Assembly (NCBI RefSeq): GCF_003938655.1
Contig: NZ_RJJT01000002.1
Coordinates: 310,001 to 374,000 of the forward strand
DNA length: 64,000 nucleotides
Source of the DNA: Rhizobium pisi
GTDB lineage: Bacteria; Pseudomonadota; Alphaproteobacteria; Rhizobiales; Rhizobiaceae
Direction: 5' to 3'
In this document: positions 9,226 through 16,559 of the stretch, one piece after another
How the letters are laid out: each line of letters starts with the position of its first letter
Position numbering within the stretch: position 1 is the first letter of the stretch
Translations under genes and position numbers: made by a program
The notes under the pieces: model-generated
Told to the model about the DNA's origin: nothing
Database searches by the model: none
Seen by the model: only the letters and a program-made list of their open reading frames with translations

Positions 9226-10293
9226 CTTGGCGAGCAGCTTGTCGAAGAGCGCCTTGTCATAGTCCGAGTAGATATAGCCGTCAGCGGGGAACTTGTCGGC
9301 ACGTGCGAGATAGCTGCCGATCGTGCTGTCGTCGATGACGGGCAGCGGCACCTTGACGAAGGCCGGGACGTCCTTGCCTTGGAGCGCCTGCACGGCGGTG
9401 TAGACGGAAAGCGCGCCGAGCCAGTTGGGCTGCATGGTCGCCCAGCCCTTCAGGCCCTTCTCCTTCCAGAGCTCCAGGAACTGCCGGGCATTTTCGCCCG
9501 TCGTCGGCACCTGTTCACGACCCTGGCGCTCGAAGGCCATGACGGAGCCGGCCGACAGTGCACCGCCGAGCGACAGCACCCCGTCGATTTCGGGATTGGC
9601 GAAGAGCAGGCTGGTCATCGCTTCCTGCGCCGGCGCGACGTTATATTCCGTGTTGGTCTCGGTGATCACCTGGAGGCCCGGATTGGCATCGAGGACCGGC
9701 TGGGCGCCCTTGCGGCGATCATCGCTCACCGAAATGCCGGCCGGGCCGTTCATGATGATGATCTTGCCCTTGCCGCCGAGCTGGCTGACCATCCATTTGG
9801 CAGCGGTCGCGCCCCATTCATTGGAATCGGTGTTGATCTTGGCGGTCACCTTGTCGGTGTTGACAAGGCTGTCGAAGTTGACGACGGCGATGCCCTTGTC
9901 GCAGGCATCTGAGATGACGCGGTCGAGCGCATTGGAGGAACCGGCGATTACGACAATGGCGTCGACATTTGCGTCGATCATCGACTGGATATGCTGGATC
10001 TGCGTCTGGGCGTTGCCCTGCGCGTCCGTGATCATCAGGTCCTTTACAAGTCCGTCTTTCTTCAGTTCGTCCACTTCGGCCTTGATGGTGCCTTCGGTCT
10101 GCTTCATCCAGGTCGGCACCGAATAGATGTTTGCCCAGCCGATCGTGTAGGGCGCCTTCCTGTCACCCTTGATGCAATTGGCTGCGGCGGACGCCGTGCC
10201 GGCCGAAAAGGCGAGAAGTGCCGCAGCGGCGGCAGCGCCCGCGAGGAGGCGGCAGCGCAGCGAGGCAGAAATGCTGTTTTCAAGATGCTTCAT
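9223..10293 (-). CDS. Periplasmic substrate-binding protein of a ribose-type ABC importer
   Basis: A 356-residue type I periplasmic binding protein with a Sec signal peptide: a basic/polar start, a hydrophobic stretch rich in Ala and Leu around residues 15-33, and likely cleavage near TASAA. The mature part has the Peripla_BP_4 pattern (TIGWANIY, QIQHIQSMID, DAIVVIAGSS, INTDSNEWG, GVLSLGGALS). It is the first gene of an eight-gene leftward operon and lies divergent from the IclR regulator. The ligand cannot be read from the sequence. Confidence 0.92.
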   Translation of the reverse strand: MKHLENSISASLRCRLLAGAAAAAALLAFSAGTASAAANCIKGDRKAPYTIGWANIYSVPTWMKQTEGTIKAEVDELKKDGLVKDLMITDAQGNAQTQIQHIQSMIDANVDAIVVIAGSSNALDRVISDACDKGIAVVNFDSLVNTDKVTAKINTDSNEWGATAAKWMVSQLGGKGKIIIMNGPAGISVSDDRRKGAQPVLDANPGLQVITETNTEYNVAPAQEAMTSLLFANPEIDGVLSLGGALSAGSVMAFERQGREQVPTTGENARQFLELWKEKGLKGWATMQPNWLGALSVYTAVQALQGKDVPAFVKVPLPVIDDSTIGSYLARADKFPADGYIYSDYDKALFDKLLAK

Positions 10294-10344
10294 GTCGATC
10301 CCCTTTTTTGTGCGGCAGCGCTATCGGCTTGCCATCTCCCATTT

Positions 10345-10380
10345 GTCCAGTATAATGTACATGTGATCTATATACCGGAC
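10345..10380. promoter_or_regulatory. Candidate IclR operator (36-bp interrupted dyad)
   Basis: The arms are GTCCAGTATA at 10345-10354 and TATACCGGAC at 10371-10380, matching as inverted repeats at 9 of 10 positions around a 16-bp centre; the centre itself holds the palindrome ATGTACAT at 10355-10362. The dyad lies between the divergent binding-protein operon (start 10293) and the IclR gene (start 10511), the expected place for an autoregulated IclR site. Confidence 0.6.
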
Positions 10381-10510
10381 GCGGCGATCTTATGCCGTTT
10401 TTTCCGCCTCGCAAGAGGGGTTGAAAAATTTCGTTCGCGAGGAATGACAGGATCGGTTGACAGATGCGGCGGAGGGTTTGAAAAGCTTGGCCCGACAAAA
10501 ACAAGGATCG

Positions 10511-11302
10511 ATGGCAATGGACGCAATTCAGGACGAAGCAGTCGGCAAACGCGCCCGCGGGCTCGACCGAGCCTTCGAAATCCTCGATTTCCTGCGCCAG
10601 AAACGCCAGGCCTTGAAGCCGAACGAAATCGCTGCGCAGATCGGCGCGCCGCGCTCGTCGGTCTACGAACTCGTCAATCTGCTCCTCAGCAACGGCATTC
10701 TCGAATTCACCGGCGGCGAGGGGCGTGTCTATCTCGGCCGCAAGCTCTATTTCCTGGGTGCCGCCTACGAGAACCATTTCGACTTCACCCGCGAATGCGA
10801 GGCGGCGCTGGAACAGCTTGCCGACGAGACCCGGGAGACGGCGCAGTTCTGCATGCTCGATGGCAACAGATATACGGTCGTGCGCATGCGCGAAGGCGCG
10901 CGGCCATTCCGCATTTCGACGGATGTCGGCCAATCGGTGCCGATCCCGTGGACGGCATCGGGCCGCCTGCTCGTCGCGCATCTGTCGGACCAGGACATCC
11001 TGAACTTCATTCCGTCGCAGGATTTCCGCCTGCCGAATGGCGAATGGCTCGACCCGCAAACCTTCATCGCCGAAGTGCGCCAGGCCGAGCGTGAAGGCCT
11101 CTTCACCTTCAACAGCATTGTTGACAGCTTCACGCACTGTTTTGCCGTACCGGTGCGGGACGAGGAAGGCCATGCAGCCGCAACGCTCTGCCTCGTCACG
11201 CCCCGCGACGACGGCATTGCGAACCGGGACCGCTATCTCGACTGCCTGAAAAAGGCCGCCACCGGTCTGGGCCACGCCCCGGCACGATCAAAAAGAGGCT
11301 GA
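10511..11302 (+). CDS. IclR family transcriptional regulator
   Basis: A 263-residue IclR regulator. The N-terminal winged helix-turn-helix spans about residues 15-75 (RAFEILDFL, LKPNEIAAQIGAPRSSVYELVNLL), and the C-terminal effector domain contains PIPWTASGRLLVA and FAVPVRDEEGHAAATLCLVTP. ATG at 10511 or 10517 follows AAGGA; 10511 is given here and an upstream TTG at 10457 is less likely. Divergent transcription from the ABC/deacylase operon makes that operon its likely target, controlled by a small-molecule inducer related to the transported compound. Confidence 0.9.
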   Translation: MAMDAIQDEAVGKRARGLDRAFEILDFLRQKRQALKPNEIAAQIGAPRSSVYELVNLLLSNGILEFTGGEGRVYLGRKLYFLGAAYENHFDFTRECEAALEQLADETRETAQFCMLDGNRYTVVRMREGARPFRISTDVGQSVPIPWTASGRLLVAHLSDQDILNFIPSQDFRLPNGEWLDPQTFIAEVRQAEREGLFTFNSIVDSFTHCFAVPVRDEEGHAAATLCLVTPRDDGIANRDRYLDCLKKAATGLGHAPARSKRG

Positions 11303-11554
11303 CGCTCCGAGCGCAACAGACCTTGATAGGGCTCATCCGTAAACCGGCCCTTTTCCGCATGTTTCTTAAATTGCGTCACACAAGCATGGCCACCTGGCCG
11401 CGCTTGCAGGATGCCGCGTGTCTGCCGTCCACGATCGCGAGACCTCAAGGACCGGCCGCGGGATCGCATATTCCGGGCTGCCTCGATCGTTGATTTCGAG
11501 TTTCAAGCTTATCCCGCAAATCTATTCACTCTGCCTCCGAAACTATGAAATTAA
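11303..11554. other. Intergenic region without a supported gene
   Basis: This part of the 358-bp gap between the IclR gene and the monooxygenase shows no convincing coding frame. The downstream part of the gap, from about 11480, is markedly AT-rich and holds operator-like repeats. Open minus-strand codons exist here, but the translation has no recognisable family pattern and no ribosome site. Confidence 0.5.
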
Positions 11555-11580
11555 GTTTCTCTATAAAATCTATGGGAAAC
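11539..11580. promoter_or_regulatory. Candidate operator/promoter region of the organosulfur operon
   Basis: An AT-rich stretch holds two overlapping dyads: GAAACT (11539-11544) and AGTTTC (11554-11559), perfect arms around 9 bp; and GTTTCTC (11555-11561) with GGGAAAC (11574-11580), one mismatch. This symmetry suits a LysR-type regulator site such as those of sulfur-starvation regulators. The gene begins about 80 bp downstream. Confidence 0.45.
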
Positions 11581-11660
11581 GTATTTTAGTCACCGACAGC
11601 CAAATTAAACCTTGGCTTTGGAGAAGAGCGGCTGTCGAGGGCAAACGGAGAGGACGCGAG

Positions 11661-13013
11661 ATGACACGGAAAATCAGGCTTGGAGCATTTCTTCCCGGTG
11701 GCGGACAGCATGTTGCTTCATGGCGGCATCCCGACCAGCCAGTCGACGGCGCGACCAGCTTCGAGTTTCACAAACAGCTCGCCCTGACTGCCGAGCGCGG
11801 CCTCTTCGATGCCTATTTCCTGGCCGACGGATTGGCTGTCGGCTTCGGCGGGGCGCGTGAAGGCGGCAATGCCCGCGTGGCCGGCTTCGAACCCGTGACA
11901 TTGTTCTCCGCCCTTGCGCCTCTAACCACCCACCTCGGCTTCATCGCGACGTCCTCGACCACCTATGAGGAGCCATATACGACCGCTCGCAAGTTCGCCT
12001 CGCTGGATCTGATCTCCGAGGGCCGGGCCGGCTGGAACGTCGTGACCACGACGGGCGACCTCACGGCGCAGAACTTCAACCGCGAAACGCAGCTCCCGCA
12101 TGCCGAGCGATATCGCCGCGCCGCCGAGCATGTCGAAGTCGTCCGCAAACTCTGGGAAAGCTTCGAGGACGACGCGTTCATCCGCAACAAGGAATCCGGC
12201 GTGTTCTTCGACCCGACGAAGCTGCACGATACCGACCACCGTGGCGAGCATTTCAGCGTGCGTGGTCCGCTCAACGTCTCGCGCTCGCCCCAGGGGCATC
12301 CCGTTATCGTCCAGGCCGGGCAGTCCGACGACGGGCGCGGGCTTGCCGCAGCGACGGCCGAAGTCATCTTCACCGCTCACCAGCACATCGAAACCGCCCA
12401 GGAATTCTACCGGGACATCAAGGCACGCGCCCGCGGCCTCGGCCGGAACCCCGACCATATCCTCGTCATGCCCGGCGTATCCGCCTTCGTCGGCAGGACC
12501 GAGGCGGAAGCGCGCGAGAAATACGAGCGTCTGACCTCGCTCATCGTCGAAGAGGACGGGATCGGCCTGCTTAACGGCCTGACCGGCGGCACACTCGACC
12601 TGCACGGTTACGATCTCGACGGGCCGCTTCCGCCCGCGCCGCCGACGGAAGGCATGAAGAGCCGCCAGGCACTCATCCGCCAGATCGCCGACGAAAACAA
12701 TTTCACCATCCGCCAGCTCTATCAGTGGATCGCATCCGCCCGCGGGCACTACACCATCGTCGGAACCGCCGAACAAATCGCCGATACGCTGCAGACATGG
12801 TTCGAGAACGAAGCGGCCGACGGTTTCAACATTCTTCCGCCCTGGCTACCGACGGCGCTCGACGACTTCGTCGACCTGGTCATCCCGGAACTGCAGCGCC
12901 GCGGCCTGTTCCGCACGGCTTACGAGGGCAAGACGCTCCGGGAAAACCTCGGCCTGCCTTTCCCGACCAACCGATGGGCTGCAGGGCGTGCAACTCTCCA
13001 GGCAGCAGAGTGA
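11661..13013 (+). CDS. LLM-class flavin-dependent monooxygenase (NtaA/SnaA/DszA family)
   Basis: A 450-residue FMNH2-dependent monooxygenase. It starts MTRKIRLGAFLPGGGQH, with the substrate/flavin region DAYFLADGLAV, the family motif ISEGRAGWNVVTT, and a C-terminal DGFNILPPWLP segment. The longer frame open from 11418 is rejected because ATG 11661 follows GGAGAGGA and begins the conserved part. Relatives oxidise nitrilotriacetate, dibenzothiophene sulfone or dimethyl sulfone with a separate flavin reductase. Followed by an SsuCAB-like importer in the same operon, it most likely desulfonates or cleaves an imported organosulfur compound in the cytosol; no reductase gene is visible nearby. Confidence 0.9.
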   Translation: MTRKIRLGAFLPGGGQHVASWRHPDQPVDGATSFEFHKQLALTAERGLFDAYFLADGLAVGFGGAREGGNARVAGFEPVTLFSALAPLTTHLGFIATSSTTYEEPYTTARKFASLDLISEGRAGWNVVTTTGDLTAQNFNRETQLPHAERYRRAAEHVEVVRKLWESFEDDAFIRNKESGVFFDPTKLHDTDHRGEHFSVRGPLNVSRSPQGHPVIVQAGQSDDGRGLAAATAEVIFTAHQHIETAQEFYRDIKARARGLGRNPDHILVMPGVSAFVGRTEAEAREKYERLTSLIVEEDGIGLLNGLTGGTLDLHGYDLDGPLPPAPPTEGMKSRQALIRQIADENNFTIRQLYQWIASARGHYTIVGTAEQIADTLQTWFENEAADGFNILPPWLPTALDDFVDLVIPELQRRGLFRTAYEGKTLRENLGLPFPTNRWAAGRATLQAAE

Positions 13014-13023
13014 GGAGTGGACC

Positions 13024-13875
13024 ATGGCCTATGAAATCAACCAGGCTCTTCCCGCAAGCTTCGGCGGCCTGAAAAGCCGAGAAAGCAATATTTCCGGTCT
13101 CGGATCCCACGTGCGCCGGGTGCTTGCATCGTTTTTGCCGCGCTACGGCCTGCTCATCGCCTTCCTCGTGCTCTGGCAGGTGTCGAGCACCAGGGGCTGG
13201 GTCAATCCCGCCGTCTTCCCGCCCTTGAACGTGATCCTCTCGGCTCTTTGGACCAATCTCGCCAACGGCGCGCTGCTCGATGACATCGCCATCAGTCTGC
13301 AACGCGCGGGAACCGCCTTTGCCTTCTCCGTCGTGATGGGCATTCCGCTCGGACTGTTCATGGGCCAGTTTCGCATGGTCGAGCAGGCGCTCGATCCGAT
13401 CCTGCAGCTCTTCCGCCAGACCTCGGCGCTGGCGCTGTATCCCGTCTTCATCCTCCTGCTCGGCCTCGGCGAAACATCCAAGATCTTCGTGATCTTCTGG
13501 GCGACGCTGTTTCCGGTCCTGCTCTCCACGATTAGCGGCGTCAAGGAGGTGGACAAGAAGCTCATCGAGATGGCGCGGACCTATGGCGCCGGACCGCTGA
13601 CCATCTTCCGCCGCGTCATCCTGCCGGCCTCCGTGCCTGCGATCTTCGTCGGCCTGCGCCTTTCGGCCACGACAGCGCTTCTCCTGCTGATCGCCGCCGA
13701 GATGATCGGCGCCAACAAGGGCATCGGCTTCCAGGTCATGAACGCCCAGTACAATTTCCAGATCCCGCTGATGTTTGCGGCGATCCTTCTGCTCGCCTTT
13801 CTCGGCCTTGCGGCGAATGCCCTGCTCGTTCTTCTGCAGCGCCGCCTCTGCCGCTGGTCTCAGCCGAGCGCCTGA
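13024..13875 (+). CDS. ABC transporter permease, sulfonate/taurine type (SsuC/TauC-like)
   Basis: A 283-residue permease of the nitrate/sulfonate/taurine family with about six helices and the EAA-like loop EMARTYGAGPLTIFRRVILP (about residues 184-203). ATG at 13024 follows GAGGAGTGG, 10 bp after the monooxygenase stop. It forms the channel for the binding protein and ATPase encoded next. Confidence 0.92.
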   Translation: MAYEINQALPASFGGLKSRESNISGLGSHVRRVLASFLPRYGLLIAFLVLWQVSSTRGWVNPAVFPPLNVILSALWTNLANGALLDDIAISLQRAGTAFAFSVVMGIPLGLFMGQFRMVEQALDPILQLFRQTSALALYPVFILLLGLGETSKIFVIFWATLFPVLLSTISGVKEVDKKLIEMARTYGAGPLTIFRRVILPASVPAIFVGLRLSATTALLLLIAAEMIGANKGIGFQVMNAQYNFQIPLMFAAILLLAFLGLAANALLVLLQRRLCRWSQPSA

Positions 13876-13914
13876 CCCGTTTTACCGATTTTCTCTTTCC
13901 GAAAGGACACCCCG

Positions 13915-14898
13915 ATGACATTCCATCCCCGCAACCTTCTGCTGCCGGCCGTGATCGCTCTCGGCCTTGCCGCGCCGGCCGCCGCCGCCGACACGGTGAA
14001 GTTGCGCTACCTCGCCAGCCAGGGCGGCCTTGCCGCCCACGAACTCGCCGCCGAACTCGGCTATTTCGACGGCACGGGCATCACGCTCGAGAATGTCGGT
14101 TATGCCCAGGGTGGGCCGGCCTCCCTCATCGCTCTGGCATCCGGCGATGTCGAGATCGGCAGCGCTGCCACCTCCGCCGTCCTGAATTCGATCATCGGCG
14201 GCAACGACTTCGTCGCCGCCTACCCGTCGAACGGTATCAATGACGAGGTGCAGTCGACGTTCTACGTGCTGGAAGACAGCCCGATCAAAAGCATCAAGGA
14301 CATCGTCGGCAAGAGCATCGCGGTCAACACGCTTGGCGCGCATCTCGACTACACCATCCGTGAGGCCTTGCATTCCGCCGGCCTGCCGACGGACGCAGCC
14401 AATCAGATCGTCGTTCCCGGGCCGCAGCTCGAACAGGTGCTGCGCTCCAAGCAGGTCGATATTGCCGCCTTCGGCTATTGGCAGACGACTTTCGAGGGTG
14501 CGGCACTGAAGAACGGCGGCCTACGTGCGGTTTTCGACGATACCGACGTGCTCGGAGACATCGCCGGGGGCTTCGTGGTCCTGCGTCGCGATTTCATTCA
14601 GCAACATCCGGAAGCCTCGAAGATTTTCGTCGAGCAGTCGGCCCGCGCCCTCGACTATGCCCGCGAGCATCCTGAGGAAACCAAGAAGATCCTGGCCAAG
14701 GCGCTGGCAGAACGCGGTGAGAACCCTGATATCGCGCAGTATTTCCGCGGCTATGGCGTACGCGCCGGAGGCCTGCCGGTCGAGCACGACATCCAGTTCT
14801 GGATCGATGTCCTGGTTCGCGAAGGCAAGCTGAAGCAAGGCCAGCTGGCGGCCAAGGACATTCTCTTTACGGCCGACGCCAAGCCGGCAAGCAACTGA
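13915..14898 (+). CDS. ABC transporter substrate-binding protein, sulfonate/nitrate type (SsuA-like)
   Basis: A 327-residue NMT1/SsuA-like periplasmic protein. A Sec signal peptide of about 22 residues ends in APAAAAD. The mature protein has LRYLASQGGLAAHELAAELGYF, and GDVEIGSAATSAVLNSI corresponds to the ligand-gripping loop of sulfonate-binding proteins. ATG at 13915 follows GAAAGGACACC. The ligand is probably an organosulfonate or sulfone handled by the monooxygenase. Confidence 0.9.
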   Translation: MTFHPRNLLLPAVIALGLAAPAAAADTVKLRYLASQGGLAAHELAAELGYFDGTGITLENVGYAQGGPASLIALASGDVEIGSAATSAVLNSIIGGNDFVAAYPSNGINDEVQSTFYVLEDSPIKSIKDIVGKSIAVNTLGAHLDYTIREALHSAGLPTDAANQIVVPGPQLEQVLRSKQVDIAAFGYWQTTFEGAALKNGGLRAVFDDTDVLGDIAGGFVVLRRDFIQQHPEASKIFVEQSARALDYAREHPEETKKILAKALAERGENPDIAQYFRGYGVRAGGLPVEHDIQFWIDVLVREGKLKQGQLAAKDILFTADAKPASN

Positions 14899-14907
14899 GG
14901 AAGCGTG

Positions 14908-15678
14908 ATGAGCATCGCTGAAGACACGCGCCGCGGGGAGGTGACGATCCGTCGCCTCTCCAAATCCTACAAGCTGAACGGGACACCCCTGCAGGTTCTC
15001 AGGGATATCAATCTCCACGTCCGCTCCGGCGAAAGCCTCGCCATCGTCGGCGCGAGCGGCTCGGGCAAGACCACACTGCTTAGGGTTCTGGCCGGGCTCG
15101 AGGAGTCCGATAGCGGAGAGGTGCTCGTCGACGGCAAGGCGATACGAGGCGTCGGCGCAGAGCGCGCCGTCATCTTCCAGGAGCCGCGGCTGCTTCCCTG
15201 GCTGACAGTGCTCGATAATGTGGCCTTCGGGCTGGAAACGAGGGGTCTTTCCCGCGAGCAGGCGCGGAGCCGAGCAAGCCACTACGTCAAGCTTGTCGGC
15301 CTGCAGCAATTCGAAGCGGCCTATCCCCGGCAATTGTCAGGCGGCATGGCGCAGCGCGTCGGCATCGCCCGAGCGCTCGCCGTCCAGCCGGAGATCCTGC
15401 TGCTCGACGAACCGCTCGGCGCGCTCGATGCGATGACCAAGATCGGCATGCAGCAGGAACTCGCCCGCATCTGGCGAGATGAGGACGTGACGACCATCCT
15501 TGTCACGCACGATCTCGAAGAGGCGATCTATCTCGCCGATCGGATTCTCATCCTGCCCAGGGAAAAGGGAGGCGAGCCGCGCCTGATCGAAATCGATCTG
15601 CCCCGCCCGCGTGACCGCAGTGCCCCGGAATTCGTCCGGCACCGTGAGGAATTGCTGAACCTCTTCGGGCTGCATTGA
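14908..15678 (+). CDS. ABC transporter ATP-binding protein, sulfonate/taurine type (SsuB-like)
   Basis: A 256-residue single-domain ATPase. Walker A GASGSGKTT lies near residue 47, the Q-loop is VIFQEPRLLPWL, the signature is QLSGGMAQRVGIARAL, Walker B is ILLLDEPLGALD and the switch His is in VTHDLEEA. ATG at 14908 follows GAGGAAG; a GTG directly before it is an alternative. It is the last gene of the operon, after which a weak stem-loop occurs. Confidence 0.93.
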   Translation: MSIAEDTRRGEVTIRRLSKSYKLNGTPLQVLRDINLHVRSGESLAIVGASGSGKTTLLRVLAGLEESDSGEVLVDGKAIRGVGAERAVIFQEPRLLPWLTVLDNVAFGLETRGLSREQARSRASHYVKLVGLQQFEAAYPRQLSGGMAQRVGIARALAVQPEILLLDEPLGALDAMTKIGMQQELARIWRDEDVTTILVTHDLEEAIYLADRILILPREKGGEPRLIEIDLPRPRDRSAPEFVRHREELLNLFGLH

Positions 15679-15717
15679 AGTCTGTTGTCGGGGCGCTTTT
15701 ACCGCCCGCTGGCTTCA
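15676..15717. terminator. Weak candidate terminator between convergent genes
   Basis: TGAAG (15676-15680) can pair with CTTCA (15713-15717) around an inner stem GGGCG (15691-15695)/CGCCC (15703-15707). The composite stem has bulges and lacks a T-tract, so support is modest. Confidence 0.35.
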
Positions 15718-15723
15718 GTCCGT

Positions 15724-16158
15724 TTAACCGGGGGTTCGCTCTATCCAGAGATCGACGAGTTCGATGCCCAAGCCCTCGAAATCCCTGGTGTTACGCGTCA
15801 CCAGGATGAGATCGTAAGCAATCGCGGTAGCCGCGATGAGGCCGTCCATTGACGACAGGCCACGGCCACTCCGCTTTGCAAGGCCCATGAGGTCGCCCCA
15901 GGCCAGGGCAACCGGTTCGTCCACCGGAATGATACGATGCTCGAAGCGTTGCGTCAGATCTTGGGCAAGCCATTCGGCCAGTGCGTCGCGTTTTCGTCCC
16001 TTGTCCATCAGGGCAACGCCGCGCCTGATCTCTGCGATCGAAACGATGCTGATGAACGAGCGATCCTCGTCGAGCCTGTCCAGCCATTCCAAGACGCGCA
16101 CGCTAGGGTTCGGCTTCGTCACCTCGGACAGGATATTGGTGTCCAGTAGAAGCCTCAC
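15724..16158 (-). CDS. Type II toxin, PIN-domain ribonuclease (VapC/FitB type)
   Basis: A 144-residue PIN-domain protein. The acidic active-site residues are present: Asp6 in LLLDTNILSE, Glu43 in IAEIRRG, Asp105 in SSMDGLIAA and Asp126 in RNTRDFEG. VapC toxins cleave RNA, often tRNA, and are held inactive by the cognate antitoxin. The start overlaps the antitoxin stop by 4 bp, the standard arrangement with the antitoxin first. The length is normal and nothing suggests decay. Confidence 0.92.
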   Translation of the reverse strand: MRLLLDTNILSEVTKPNPSVRVLEWLDRLDEDRSFISIVSIAEIRRGVALMDKGRKRDALAEWLAQDLTQRFEHRIIPVDEPVALAWGDLMGLAKRSGRGLSSMDGLIAATAIAYDLILVTRNTRDFEGLGIELVDLWIERTPG

Positions 16159-16421
16159 AGTGCCGGATCACGCGGTTCGTCACGTTGACGCTCGAGGTCC
16201 AGATCGGCGCCGCGTAACGGCGATTCCATCAGAAATTCGGCAAGCGTTCCCTTGCGCGCGGTCTTCCTTTGCCATTCGTCTGCAGAAACGACAACAACGC
16301 TCGGCTTGCCATTTCGCGTGATTGTCTGGGGCGCGGATTGCGCGCGTTCGATGACCTCGGAAAGCTTGGCCTTTGCACTGGCAACAGTCCAGCTTTCATT
16401 GTCTTGCGGTGACGGCTGCAT
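16155..16421 (-). CDS. Type II antitoxin, Phd/YefM family
   Basis: An 88-residue protein. The N-terminal fold WTVASAKAKLSEVIERAQ followed by PQTITRNGKPSVVVVSADEW is the Phd/YefM DNA-binding domain; the tail after residue 55 is charged and probably wraps the toxin. It is cotranscribed with the PIN toxin (4-bp overlap) and probably represses its own promoter through the palindrome just upstream. Confidence 0.9.
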   Translation of the reverse strand: MQPSPQDNESWTVASAKAKLSEVIERAQSAPQTITRNGKPSVVVVSADEWQRKTARKGTLAEFLMESPLRGADLDLERQRDEPRDPAL

Positions 16422-16446
16422 CGCTCATCTCCTGACCAGAATGACC

Positions 16447-16457
16447 ATAGTGACTAT
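16447..16457. promoter_or_regulatory. Candidate antitoxin operator
   Basis: ATAGTGACTAT is a perfect 11-bp odd-centre palindrome lying 25 bp upstream of the antitoxin start in an AT-rich island, a normal place for Phd/YefM autorepression. Confidence 0.5.
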
Positions 16458-16559
16458 ATAAGCCGAGATCGGGTGAACTGCAAGCCGAGCGGATTGCGTC
16501 GCAGGGTTCAGTTTACAAGCGTCGCGATACTCGGCCACCAATTGCGGGGAAGGCGGCGA

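Noticed and set aside
11233-11469. Minus-strand frame of 78 codons across the IclR end
   Set aside because: It partly overlaps the IclR coding region, has no family resemblance and no ribosome site.
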